A stretch of 28,766 nt of DNA from Monoraphidium neglectum (lineage: Eukaryota > Chlorophyta > Chlorophyceae > Sphaeropleales > Selenastraceae). The stretch lies in the NCBI RefSeq assembly GCF_000611645.1, contig NW_014013252.1:1-28766 (forward strand), written 5' to 3'. Within the stretch, counting starts at the first letter, position 1, and each line of letters starts with the position of its first letter. Below the pieces are notes generated by a model. The model saw only the letters and a list, made by a program, of their open reading frames with translations, was not told the DNA's origin and did not search any database. Shown in pieces: positions 9,621-19,619 of the stretch. The translations under genes were made by a program, and so were the position numbers.

Positions 9621-10469
9621 TCACTTCTTCCCCTTCTTGTCCGGCTCCTTTTTGCCCCCTTTCTTTGACGCCGCCGGCTCCTTGAGCTCAGCTGGCAGCA
9701 GGTGCTCCGGGATTGGCTCCCCCGCCGCCAGCAGCCTCCGGACCTCGTCGGCCAGCTGCCGCTGCTCCTCCTGACGCGCGGCGTCCGCCTCCTGCGCGGC
9801 CACCGCGGCGCGGATCGCGTCCGCCTCGAAGCAGTGGCGGTACCTGCTGGGGCGCCGCAGCGGCGTTGTGGGCGGTGGGTAGCGCAGCGTTATGGCATAT
9901 GGATGCTTCCTATTTGCCAGTGCGACTTGTGGTTGTGAAAGTCGACATCAACTGACCTCCCACTCCCACCAGGAGCCGCGGTCATGGCTTGCATCTACGG
10001 CACATGTTGTCATACCACAAGCAAGGCTGCCGAGCACGCATACTGGGCCAGGCGAGGCTACCACCTAGCACTAACAAAGCCTGTGCCGGCCATCCGCGCA
10101 CCCGAGCGCGCTGAGGCTGCCTGCCGTCTGCCTGGGCTCCAATGGGGCCTCATGTCCCGCATCGTACCGCACCCAGACGCGGCCGCTGTCCTTGTCCGAG
10201 GGGTCCTCATACCTATTGGCCGATTCAGGAGAGGTTGACGTGTTTGGCACATGCCAGGCGCAGCTGTGCAACAACAGGTGCGAGCGCATTGGCGACGGGA
10301 ACCTGGGGCCGTGGCTGCACGCCCATCCAGCAGTGTTCCCACAAAGGTGCAAGCAACAGCTGCCAAGGCCGTGCGCTGCAGTGCCCCCGCACTGCCCCGC
10401 GCACCTGACTCCGAGCACCGTGCCGCTGAGCCCAAGGGGCGTCCTCACGAGCTCGTTGTGCTGCAACAT
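9621..10469 (-). CDS. Small conserved-looking protein of unknown function
   Basis: I do not recognise this gene. The best model has exons 10469-10405, 10212-10132 and 9843-9621, giving 122 residues from an ATG that opens MLQHNELVRTPLG. The N-terminal half (VRTPLGLSGTVLGVRYEDP, then GRVWVRYD and GHEAPLEP) reads as successive beta strands with conserved-type glycines, possibly an SH3-like barrel. The second half is a charged helix (AAVAAQEADAARQEEQRQLADEVRRLL), then a PIPEHLLP turn, and it ends in a Lys-rich tail. The last intron needs a GC donor (10131-10130) if GHEAPLEP is kept. A GT donor at 10167-10166 keeps the same frame and drops 12 residues. The frame also stays open upstream to an ATG at 10598, so the start is uncertain. 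The regular structure across phase-matched junctions argues for a real gene. Confidence 0.6.
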
Positions 10470-11251
10470 GTGCAGCAGCAAGTGGCGCGGGGGGTCATGG
10501 GCAGGGGTTTGCCCTTGGCGTTGAGGGCACTCCGACGCTATCCAGCTAACAGCTAGCTTATGGTTGCTGCTAATTCGGATACAGGTCAACACACGCACAC
10601 AATAGTCACAAGGCAGGAGCCATGGCTATGGAGTGAAAAAGCGACTGCGCTGCCTTGACATGCACGCACCCGCAGCCCGAACGCTGCGAGCGCTTCTGGG
10701 CTGGTGTCGTATGCCGCTGCCTTCGCCGCCTTTCCGCCGCCCTACGTGCAGTACTTGTGAGCGTGACGCGCAAGCTGCTGGCAGCATGCAAAACAAACGC
10801 CACGTGTCAGTGTGTGCGTGCATCAACAGCAGCAAGGCGCCGCAGCACATGTAGCAGCACCACATCCACCTTCTTGCCCATCGTGTGCATCACTTATGAT
10901 TCCAGAGCTACGGCTACTTGTACAGCTCTGTAGCCTGCTGGTACGGTATATTAGTATTGGCGGGCGAGTTGACTTGTGCGACCGTTCGGGATCTCCGGGT
11001 TGGTAGGTCTGGAAATGATAATCGTGATATCGACAACATCTCTGTGAGTGCGTGGGTGGTGCAGTGCCGGGGCAGGGATCAAATGAGGCTGGTGCCGCGG
11101 GATCAGGCCACACCGCAGTGCCCCGTCCTCGATCCGGCACCGCGAATGGAATTTTTTGGATGTCTATTCGACTTACAAAGCTTGCTGTAGCTGTCGAACG
11201 CCACACACGGGCCTTCCGCTGTACCTCACGAGCAGATCCAGCTGGGCATCA
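10470..11251. other. Divergent intergenic region before CAS
   Basis: This region lies between the start of the small unrecognised gene (-) and the tentative start of CAS (+). It should carry both promoters and 5' UTRs. I see no domain in its open frames. A further 5' exon of either gene cannot be ruled out. Confidence 0.5.
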
Positions 11252-13856
11252 ATGGCTGTGCGCATGCGTGCCGTGAATGTGCAGGCTGTGGCCAAGCCGC
11301 ACAGGGCTTCCGTGAAGGCTCCTGTCGGTGAGCTCCTGCCAACCGATGATACTTGTGGGGCGCTGCCGGCAACCAACAGCGCTCCGAGCCAATCCCGGGT
11401 GCCCACGACAATGATCGCCACCTATCCAAAAGATCAGAGCGCCTTCTAGCGGCTGAGATTGCATACGTGCACGTCGGTCGCCGGGGGCGTCCATCCCGCC
11501 AAAATCGCGCTCTTGCTGGCATGGCGCTCTACCGTCGTCCGCACAGCCAGGAACCTGGCTTTTGGCCTTGCTGCCTCAACGCTGGTTGCACAGCCGGCGC
11601 GTGCCGAGGATGCCGTGGATGCTGTGGATGCCACTGTCTCGGCGGTGACCGAAGTGGTCAAGGTGGGCGCTCGCTGCGCAGGGCGCATGCGGCACGCCGT
11701 GCGGGCTGTGTGTCTGGCGGCGGGCTGACACAGAGGCGCGCCGCCACAGCGGGCCAGGGGCGTGGCAGGCTGATGGCAAGCCGGCCTGGAAAGAGCCCGC
11801 AAGGCCGTGGCCAGGCCGCTGCCACTGCGCAGGCCTGGCAATGCATCCGCCGCAAAGAGCCGCACGCCATGTGCTAGCCAGCACCTTGAGAGGTGCTTGT
11901 CTCGCAAGGGGAGTTCCTCCCGAACACCGCCCACCAGACCCCTCCCTGCCCCCTCTCCGGCGCCCTGGCCAGGCCGGCGGCTCCGCCGTGCGCAGCGGCA
12001 TCGACCTTTTGGGCAGCGCCGCCCAGGCCTTGAAGGAGGGCTACGACGTGGCGTCCCCCTACATCCAGCAGGGGGTCGAGGCCGTGACACCCGCGGTCAA
12101 GGAGGCGGTCAAGGTCACCAGCGAGGTCGCGGGGCCGGCCATCAACAAGGCCGTCCCGATCGTGCAGGTGCGCAATCCGCACGATGGGGGGATGCTGGTC
12201 ATCCGGCGGCCGCAGATGGCCGTAGCGCGTCAAGGTACTCTTGCACGCGGGCGGGGCTGAGTTTGAGGAGGTGGTGCCACCAGCTTCATGTCGGTGGGGT
12301 AACCTTCGGGCCTCGGCCTCTCAGCCTGCCAGCGCCTGCGGCCACGGTCCAGGACACTCTGACTGGCGTGGTCAAGTCCAGCGGCGTCGACTTGGACGCG
12401 GTCGCCAAGACGGGCGCCAACGTCGCGAAGACCGCGACCGACGGCGCCGTCGCGGCCAAGCCCGTGCTCGAGCAGGTGCGGAGGAGCAGGGCGGCGCGGC
12501 GCAGGTGGCGTTCACCGGCGCCCCCGCTTGTTGGGCCCTACTTTTCCAAAATCGTCAGGGCAGAGGGTGCATACATGCACGCTGACTTGTGCACATGTGC
12601 GCTTGTGCACAAGCACATGTGTGTGCGCGCGCGAACACACACACACACACACTCATCCACACACATACACACACACATGTGCACGCACACACATGTGCAC
12701 GCACGTGCGCGTCCGCACACACATCCCTCCCCCTTCGTTCGCAAAATGACACACATCCACACAAACACGCCCCCCTGGATACGGTACAGATCCTGAGCTT
12801 CCTCTCGTCGTCCTCCCCTGTTGAGCTGGCCGAGTACGGCCTGGGGGCCGTCGCCCTCTACCTGCTGTCCCCCCTGCTGCTGGGCGGCCTGCTGGGCGGC
12901 ATCCGCGGCTACGCCGGCGACATCACCGCGGTGCAGGCGCTGGAGGCCATAAATGGCGACAGCAACGCCGTCATCGTCGACATCCGCACGCCGGTGCGCG
13001 CGCACGCCCGCGCGCGCGCGTGCGCCGCGCGGCCGTACCCGGCGGCGTCGCTGGGGCTGGGGCCCGCTTGTACAGGCGCGCTCGGCGCGCCCCCTTGATA
13101 CGCGTGCATCTCGCAGCGGTTGCCTCCAAATCCCTGCGGGAGAGTGATGAGCACGTGAGGTTGGGGATGCATCACAGTGGGGAGGCGGGCCGGCTGAGGG
13201 AGTGGCTGCACCCGCTCCGCCGCTGTCCCCTGTGCAGAAGGAGAAGGAGACGAGCGGCATCCCCGACGTCCCCGGCGGCGGCAACAAGCTGGTCGCCGTG
13301 GAGTACGCCACCATCGAGGACAAGAAGCTGCGCGGCTCCCTGCGCGATGCTGGCTTCATTGAGGCGCAGGTGGGCGGGGCGTAGGGCTACGGGCTGGGGC
13401 TGCTGGCTTGCGGCTCGCCACAAGAGCCGGGGTGCTCTGCGTGCCAGTGTGTGCGGCATCTCTATCTGCAGTACCCCCACACAAACACACACGCGCGCGC
13501 GCGCACACGCACAAACATACACACTCCAATCACCTCGGTCACAAACACACACGGACACACATCTCCCCCGGCCTCAGGTCACCGCAATCCAGATCGCGTC
13601 CCTCAAGCGCCTGGGCCGAGGCTCCAAGGTCCTCCTGCTGGACCGCACCGGCTCCACCGCCAAGACCGTCGCCAAGGAGCTCTCCAAGCGCGGCTTCGGC
13701 CGCGTGTACGTCATCGACGGCGGCTTTGACGGCCGCAACGGCTGGGTCGGCAGCAAGCTGCTGGTCAAGCCCGACGCGGGCGCGGGGCTGCAGCCGCTGC
13801 CCAACATCACGCGCACCATCACCTCGCGCCGCGGCCTGCCCGCCCCCTCGAAGTGA
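11252..13856 (+). CDS. CAS: Thylakoid calcium-sensing receptor CAS, rhodanese-like
   Basis: Exons 3-7 are firm: 11973-12167, 12353-12475, 12790-12993, 13238-13369 and 13578-13856, all phase 0 and GT-AG. Exon 2 ends at 11662 and probably starts at 11450. A first exon from the ATG at 11252 is likely, but its donor is unresolved. Exon 2 has a thylakoid-type signal, FGLAASTLVAQPARAEDA. Next come helical repeats (IQQGVEAVTPAVKEAVKV), then a hydrophobic membrane span (LGAVALYLLSPLLLGGLLGG), then a rhodanese-like domain from VIVDIRTP to GFGRVYVIDGGFDGRNGW. The usual active-site loop reads LLLDRTGSTAK, with no cysteine, so sulfurtransferase activity is unlikely. Known CAS is a thylakoid phosphoprotein; in Chlamydomonas it is needed for high-light responses and the CO2-concentrating mechanism. 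The domain order matches plant and algal CAS. Confidence 0.92.
12611..12725. repeat. CA-rich microsatellite in a CAS intron
   Basis: Imperfect (CA)n with embedded CACATGTG and GCGCGC blocks inside the intron 12476-12789. Alternating purine-pyrimidine sequence of this kind can adopt Z-DNA. Its + strand is pyrimidine-rich only in part, so a splicing role is not implied. Confidence 0.8.
13478..13561. repeat. Second CA-rich microsatellite in a CAS intron
   Basis: Lies in the intron 13370-13577 and ends just before the acceptor. It contains a (CG)n core flanked by (CA)n and CACAAACACAC-like units, similar in style to the tract at 12611-12725. Confidence 0.8.
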
Positions 13857-14594
13857 GGGGACCTGCGCGAGGGGGGGGGCAGAGTGAAAGGGGGGTCGTT
13901 AGGGCGCGGGCGCTGCTGGCGCTGGCCTGGCCGGGCACCGACGCCGGGGTGGAGCGACAGGGGTAGGCCAGGGTGTTGAGGGAAGGCGCAAAGCCCGCGC
14001 CGACTGAACGGCCGCAGCAACACGTGTCATCTTGTGGATGCGGGCTCCGTGCGGGTCGGCTGGGGGTGTCATGTTTTGAGGCCAGGCGTGTGGGACGTGA
14101 GGCGCGATATTCTGCTGAGAAGCAGGCGAGAGGGCAGCCTTTTGTGCTTTTGAGAGCCCGCCTTCGAGGGCGCAGCGGCTTGTCCGTGGGCGCTAGGGCA
14201 CACGTTGAACATGCGCGCTGTGGGGGCGGGCGGCAGCGGGTCTGTGCGTTACATTATCAGCGCCCCGCCTGCCACCTCACCCGGCTGGAGGGCACAGTCA
14301 CGTGTGCCGTTGGCGCAGTGCTTGCGCGATGGGGCAGGGGCGCCTGCATCTGCGGGATGCACGCGCCCCTTGAGTGTGCTGTGCCCTTGACGTTCCTGCT
14401 TGCCACAGCTTGGTGAGATATGCCGCAAAGTTTTGCCCATGCCTAACACAGCAACACACAGGAGTGGCACGCGCAGGTTGCGCGATCCAACACAACACCA
14501 CCACAAAACACAACACCTGCGATGGGGCGACACTTGAGATTGGCTGGCTGTACTTTCTTCGCGGTAGTACAATGCTCATGATCACCAAACAGCA

Positions 14595-14599
14595 TGTAA
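14595..14599 (+). terminator. Putative TGTAA poly(A) signal, CAS
   Basis: First TGTAA after the CAS stop codon, 739 bases downstream. It implies a long 3' UTR, which is common in green algae. Confidence 0.4.
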
Positions 14600-15137
14600 T
14601 CACGGTCTGTGCCTGAGATGTCCTTTGACGTTGGGGCCGTGGGCTGCAGAGCGTCAGCTGTGTGACGAGTCAGGCGCCAAGATCCAGCGTGGTGCACCTG
14701 GCGCCTGACATGATATGCACCAGCATGGTGCACAACTTCAGCCATTGAATTTCACATGTAGAGAAGCCAACTTGATGCACAGAGGAGCAGGACAGTCACA
14801 TGTAGTACAGTACAGGGTTTGGCTGGCTGTGCCAGGTCGGCGGCAGCAGCAGTCGAGCCTGCCTCTCTCGCACCCGCCTGACTTCGCTTCAGCGTTGTTT
14901 ACGATGATCCTTCGCTTGTTTTGGTATGTTCCGTTCGTTGATCGTTCCCGTACTTGTTGCCCAACCAGGCTGCGTGTGCTTCGCGCAGCGCCCCGCTGCT
15001 CCTTCCACTGCCCCTGACAGGCTATCTGCACATAGCATACGTCCTCGGCGCGCTCTCTGTGTCACGGCCTGCCCCACAGCGCAGCGCGGCGCCGCATGCT
15101 CATGCTCTTGTAGCCTTCATCGTCTGAGGCTGCGACC

Positions 15138-15200
15138 ATGTTGGCCAAGCGCCTTTGGGCCTGGAACAAGAAGTACCCTGTGCAGCTCTTGGTTGCGTAA
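15138..15200 (+). other. 20-codon upstream ORF before aspartate oxidase
   Basis: An ATG in the good context gcgaccATG opens a 20-residue frame that starts MLAKRLWAWNKKYPV and ends in TAA, 91 bases before the aspartate oxidase ATG. It is either a leader uORF that could lower translation of the main frame, or the first exon of another transcript. A possible donor (gtaaat) overlaps its stop codon. The peptide is amphipathic and basic with two tryptophans, unlike a random GC-rich frame. No homologue is recognised. Confidence 0.35.
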
Positions 15201-15291
15201 ATAGCCTCTAGACACCCCTAGACAGCACCACGACGTCCCACCAGCGCACCGCCGCCCAGCCGCCCACGGACTGCCCAGCGCGCCGCCCAGC

Positions 15292-18200
15292 ATGGCGACC
15301 CTCGCCAGGCGCCCTTGCGCAGCCGTCGCCGTCGCACGCCGCCCCTCCGCCCCCTCGGCGCCCACCTTCCGCGGCGCTCGCCGCCCGGCCGCCACCCCCG
15401 CCTCGGCCCGCCCCGCCTCGGCCCGCGCTGCCGTGCGCCGCGGCGGCGCCGCACCTCGCGCAGACCGCGACGCCGGTGCACGAAGCGCCAGCCCTGCCGC
15501 AGCCCCGACCGCCGGGCCCGCCGTCCGCCAGTTCGACTTCGTCGTGATCGGCTCTGGCATCGCGGGCCTGTCCTACGCCCTGAAAGTGGCCCCCTACGGC
15601 AAGGTGGCAGTGATCACGAAGGACGGCGCCGGCGAGGGCTGCACGCGCTACGCGCAGGGCGGCGTGTGCGCCGTGCTGGACCCCCTCGACTCGATCGAGC
15701 AGCACGTGCACGACACCATGGTGGCAGGAGCCTTTCTGAACGACCCCAAGTGAGCGCTCTTTCCTGGATTGCATGTGCTGCATGGCGCCTGTGGTGGATG
15801 TGGGGGCCTCCGCATGCGGCGCAGCTGCTGGCGGTCACAGTGGGCAAAGAGCAGATGTTCGCCCTTCTTTCAGCGTGCCACAGCTGCTGCTGTTGCTGCC
15901 GCTGCTGCTGCCACTGCCGGTTCTGCTGCTACTGCTGCTACTGCTGCTGCTGCCACTGCTGCCGCTGCTACGGCTGCCACTGCACCATGGCATGTTGGTG
16001 CATGCCAAGTGCCTTTACACTCGCTCCTCTTTATGTGCACATGCATGCAGTTGCCGGGCGGTTTGCGCAGCATGCGCAAGCGCCATGCAACCACCCCCCA
16101 CTTCACAGCCCCACCAGACAAGCACCTGCTCGTAAACCTAGCTGCAACCAACTTGATGTATCCCTGCCACTTCCACCATAAAAGGGCCGTCGACGTGGTG
16201 TGCCGCCACGGCCCCGCGCGCGTGCTCGAGCTGGTGCAGCTCGGCGCAGACTTCACGCGCAACCGCGACGGCTCCCTGCACCTCACGCGCGAGGGCGGCC
16301 ACAGCGGCCGCCGCATCGTGCACGCGGCCGACCTGACCGGCGCAGAGATCGAGCGCGCGCTGCTGGCGGCGGCGCGGGCGACGGGGAATGTTGAGTTTTT
16401 CGAGCACCACCTGGCGGTGGACTTGGTCACGGATGAGGTGGGCCGTGCAGCCGAGTTTTGGCGTTGAGTATGTGCTGGTTGGGGCCCTGGGACCACGAGC
16501 TGACTATGTGCTGGTTGGGGCCCTGGGACCACGGGCGACAGGGGGTGGGTGCCGTGGTGTGTGCGTGTGTGTATGTGTGTGTGTGTGGGGGGGGGGGCGT
16601 ATGCCCGCGCGCCAAGACAAGCGGCGATAGGCAGTGAGAGGGTAAGCCGACTCGCTGATTGCAGCTGCATCTGGCCTCTGGCAAAGCCGCCGTACGCGCA
16701 GCCGCATGCTCGCATGCTCCCGGCAGCCAGTCGTGCTTGCGCCCCATCTCCAACACCCACCCTGGCGCCCGCCCCCACCAAACCATCGCCCCCAGGTGGG
16801 CGGCGCCCCGCACTGCTTTGGCGTTGACGTGCTGGACACGCGCAGCAACACCGCGTGCCGCTTCCTCTCCCTCGCCACCATGCTGGCCAGCGGCGGCGCG
16901 GGGCAGGTGCGCGCCGGCCGCGCGGCGGCGGCAGAGCCCAGGGCCCCCGGCGAGGAATGGTGCTTCACAGAAGCTCTGCAAGACTTTACTGTGTTTCCAC
17001 CATCCCACCACGAAACTTATCAGTGCCATTTCATCCCCAAATACTCCTTTGTGCCAACCTCACTCACTCCCGGCCCTCGGTGTGCATCGCTGCCCGCCCC
17101 CGCGCGCCCCCAGGTGTACCCCAACACCACCAACCCCCACGTCGCGACGGGGGACGGCATCGCCATGGCGTACCGCGCGGGGGCGGCCGTGTCTAACATG
17201 GAGTTTGTGCAGTTCCACCCGACGGCCCTGTTCTCAAAGAAGGGGGCCGGCGGCGGCGGCGGCGGTGGCGAGGCGGGGCGGGTGTTTCTTATCAGCGAGG
17301 CGGTGCGCGGCGAGGGCGGCGTGCTGCTCAACTCCCGCGGTGGGTGCGGGCTGAGCGCCAGTGTGTGTTTGGGGGGCAGTCAGGGCGTGAGCTCCGGTTG
17401 GCAGCGCGGCTGGGGCGGCGGGTGACGAGTGTGGCGCGCCGCAGGGTGCTGCGCCCTCATGCGCTGCGCCGCGCGCCGGCTCGCTGGGCGGACAGCCGGT
17501 TGGGGATTTGCTCGGGTGCACGTGTCGCTGCCCATCTCTTGGCGCAGCGGCGCCTCCAAACGGTTGCACGGCGCGACCCTGAAAATCGCCCTGCCCCGCC
17601 CTTCCTGCTCAATCTATAACTTGAAATCTGATAACACTCCCCACGGCCGCAGGCGAGCGCTTTATGGCGTCATATGACGACCGGCTTGAGCTGGCGCCCC
17701 GCGACGTGGTGGCGCGCGCGATCCAGGACCAGATGATGAGTCATGCATCAGATCACGTGTGGCTGGACATCAGCCACAAGCCGGCGCGCGACGTGCTGTC
17801 GCACTTCCCAAACATAGCGGCGCGCTGCAAGGAGGACGGGATCGACATCACGAGGGACCCCATTCCTGTGCTGCCCGCGCAGCACTACACGTGCGGCGGC
17901 GTCGCGACGGGCCTCCGCGGCGAGACGGGGGTGCAGGGCCTCTACGCGTGCGGCGAGGTCGCGTGCAGCGGCCTGCACGGCGCCAACAGGCTGGCGTCCA
18001 ACTCGCTGCTGGAGGGGCTGGTGTTTGCGGACCGCGCGGCGGGGCCGAGCGTCGCGCACGCGGAGTATGCGCTCCGCCACTGCGGGGGCGAGCTCCGCCG
18101 CGCCGCAACGGCGGCGCCAGCGGGCGCTGGCGCGGCGGCGGCGGCTGCGACGGCGCCCGCGGAGTGGGCGGCCGGCCGGCGCGGGGAGCTGCAGGCGCTG

Positions 18201-18689
18201 ATGTGGCGCGCGGCGGGCATCGTGCGGCGCGAGGCGGCGCTCGCGGCGGCGCTCGCGCGTGTGGAGGAGCTGTCAGCCGAGGCTGCGGCCGCCGCGGCGC
18301 GCCACGGCGTGTCGGCGCCGCTGGTGGAGCTGTCCAACCTGCTGACGTGCGCCAGGCTGATCCTGTCGTGCGCGCTGCAGCGCAAGGAGAGCCGCGGGGG
18401 CCACTTCTCCCCCGACTACCCGGGGCTCGACCCAGAGGCGCGCCCCTCCCTCGTCGCGCTCCCGCCGCGCCGCGTGGGGACGAACGGCGGCGTGGGCCAG
18501 GGCGCCGGGGATGACGCCCGCACAGGCGCGGGCGCGGGCGCCGGCGCGCGCGGCGCGGCCGGCGGCGGTGCGCCGGGGAGCCCGAAGAAGAGGGCGAAGC
18601 GGCCGGCCGCCGCGCCGGCGCCAGCGGCGCAGAGGGAGGCGGCGCACAGGGAGATGGCTGTGCGCTCGACGCCGCGCGACCAGGAGTGA
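15292..18689 (+). CDS. NADB: L-aspartate oxidase, plastid (NAD biosynthesis)
   Basis: There are five exons: 15292-15749, 16185-16437, 16796-16906, 17114-17339 and 17653-18689. Phases match and give 694 residues. Residues 1 to about 78 are Ala/Arg/Pro/Ser-rich, as in a chloroplast transit peptide. The FAD motif [11 protein letters not shown] is at 84-94 and [12 protein letters not shown] at 119-130. Further motifs are MLASGGAGQ, then [20 protein letters not shown] with [14 protein letters not shown] near 350, [11 protein letters not shown] at 363-373, QHYTCGGV near 426, and [14 protein letters not shown] near 458. These define the NadB branch of the fumarate reductase flavoprotein family. The enzyme oxidises L-aspartate to iminoaspartate, which quinolinate synthase uses next. 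A poly-Gly insert follows ALFSKK. The C-terminal helical domain ends near [12 protein letters not shown]; about 80 low-complexity residues then follow, an atypical tail. Confidence 0.95.
15882..15983. repeat. Imperfect CTG trinucleotide repeat, aspartate oxidase intron 1
   Basis: About 100 bases of CTG, CTA, CCG and CCA triplets in intron 1 (15750-16184). In other frames it reads as poly-Ala, poly-Leu or poly-Cys, which explains long false ORFs here. It is removed by the intron model that joins NDP-K to AVDVV. Confidence 0.8.
16469..16533. repeat. 36-base tandem duplication, aspartate oxidase intron 2
   Basis: A unit beginning tatgtgctggttggggccct occurs at 16469 and again at 16505, with 29 identical leading bases and a 36-base period. 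It lies inside intron 2 (16438-16795). Confidence 0.9.
16556..16598. repeat. TG-rich run followed by a G homopolymer, aspartate oxidase intron 2
   Basis: A (TG)n stretch runs straight into a G-run of about 11 bases within the same intron as the 36-base duplication. It is a simple-sequence element prone to length change and sequencing error. Confidence 0.8.
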
Positions 18690-19232
18690 AGGGGGCAGGG
18701 GCCTGGAGGGCCTGGGGGGCAGATACGCCCTCGCCTTGTGGCTGACAGGGAAAGAGGGCCGATTTATCAGGATGATGCTTGCGTGTTTGACGCTGTGAGG
18801 GTGGCAGCACTGACCAAAGGCAGGGAGATGGAACTGTGGGGGTTGGGTTTTCGGAGGGAGCGACGGCCACTGCCGCTGCTTACGACTCTTGTGCGCGCAT
18901 CTGCGTCCTTTGCTGCGCGCACCACTTCTTGTGGTCGCACGCCAGGGCGCCACGACTTGAGCCACGCCTAGAGGCTGGCTGGCGGTTGCGTCATGACCTC
19001 CACTGGCGCCTATCAAAGGTGTCGATGCCAGCGTCCCGCAGGTCACCAGGGCGGGGAGGCGGCGGCCCCGTGGCCCTCGGCCGACCTGCCCGCTGTCACA
19101 ATGGGGCCCGTCGCTCCTGCAAGCAGAGGCTCCGGCCGCACTTCGGCGCCGTGGTCCGGTCGGTGCGGGGGCCCTTGCCGCCGCCGTTTGGGCAGCATTG
19201 TTGGGGTTGTTGATCGGCGGGGTGTTTCCTCT

Positions 19233-19237
19233 TGTAA
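19233..19237 (+). terminator. Putative TGTAA poly(A) signal, aspartate oxidase
   Basis: First TGTAA after the stop codon, 543 bases downstream, in the context tcttgtaacac. A second copy is at 19325-19329. Confidence 0.45.
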
Positions 19238-19614
19238 CACGATTTGTCAAGCTTGGTTTCACTGCTGTCAGGGCAAGAAGCTTGCAGCGGCTTCAGGCAC
19301 GACAGGGCAGGGCGGTCGCCAAAGTGTAAGTGTGCCGAAATCCACTAGCTTGCGTGCGGCAGGGATGGGCTGAGGCCTGGCGGAGGAAAATCGCTTGCGG
19401 GTGGGCGCGCGCGCTGCCCATAAGCCAACGCAGACTGCTGTTATTGATGCGGGCCTGCAGGTGCGGTGCACGTGGCGAGGATGCTATTGTGTGTGGTTTG
19501 TGGAGGCTGGATGCTTTAGAGACGCCATGCACCCAACTAACTGATGTTTTGCACCGTTTATAAGCTCGTCATCAGGCCCACAAAAAGCTTACACAATGGC
19601 ACACAACTGCCCAG

Positions 19615-19619
19615 TTACA
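19615..19619 (-). terminator. Putative TGTAA poly(A) signal, methyltransferase gene
   Basis: TTACA on the + strand about 595 bases after the methyltransferase stop codon. Another copy is at 19589-19593. Confidence 0.4.

Larger units (their letters stand above)
13857..15291. other. CAS 3' UTR and aspartate oxidase promoter region
   Basis: About 1.4 kb between two + strand genes. The left part is probably the CAS 3' UTR, reaching the first TGTAA at 14595. The right part should hold the promoter and leader of aspartate oxidase, including a 20-codon upstream ORF. No other recognisable protein was found. Confidence 0.6.

Noticed and set aside
12611..12725. Possible CRISPR-like array
   Set aside because: Units are dinucleotide-based and vary in length, with no spaced direct repeats or cas genes; the setting is a eukaryotic intron.
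12538..13359. - strand frame with Cys/Val repeats
   Set aside because: The CVCVC pattern is the translation of the intronic (CA)n tract opposite CAS.
15769..16467. Ala/Thr-rich 232-codon frame after aspartate oxidase exon 1
   Set aside because: Its repetitive part is the translated CTG repeat of intron 1; splicing NDP-K to AVDVV in phase removes it. Its second half is the true exon 2.
11973..18689. CAS and aspartate oxidase as a co-transcribed unit
   Set aside because: They are on the same strand but about 1.4 kb apart with a TGTAA motif between them, and nuclear algal genes are normally single transcription units.
17848..18870. 340-codon - strand frame opposite aspartate oxidase exon 5
   Set aside because: Pro/Arg/Ala-rich with no domain; it is the antisense shadow of a clearly coding exon with FAD-enzyme motifs.
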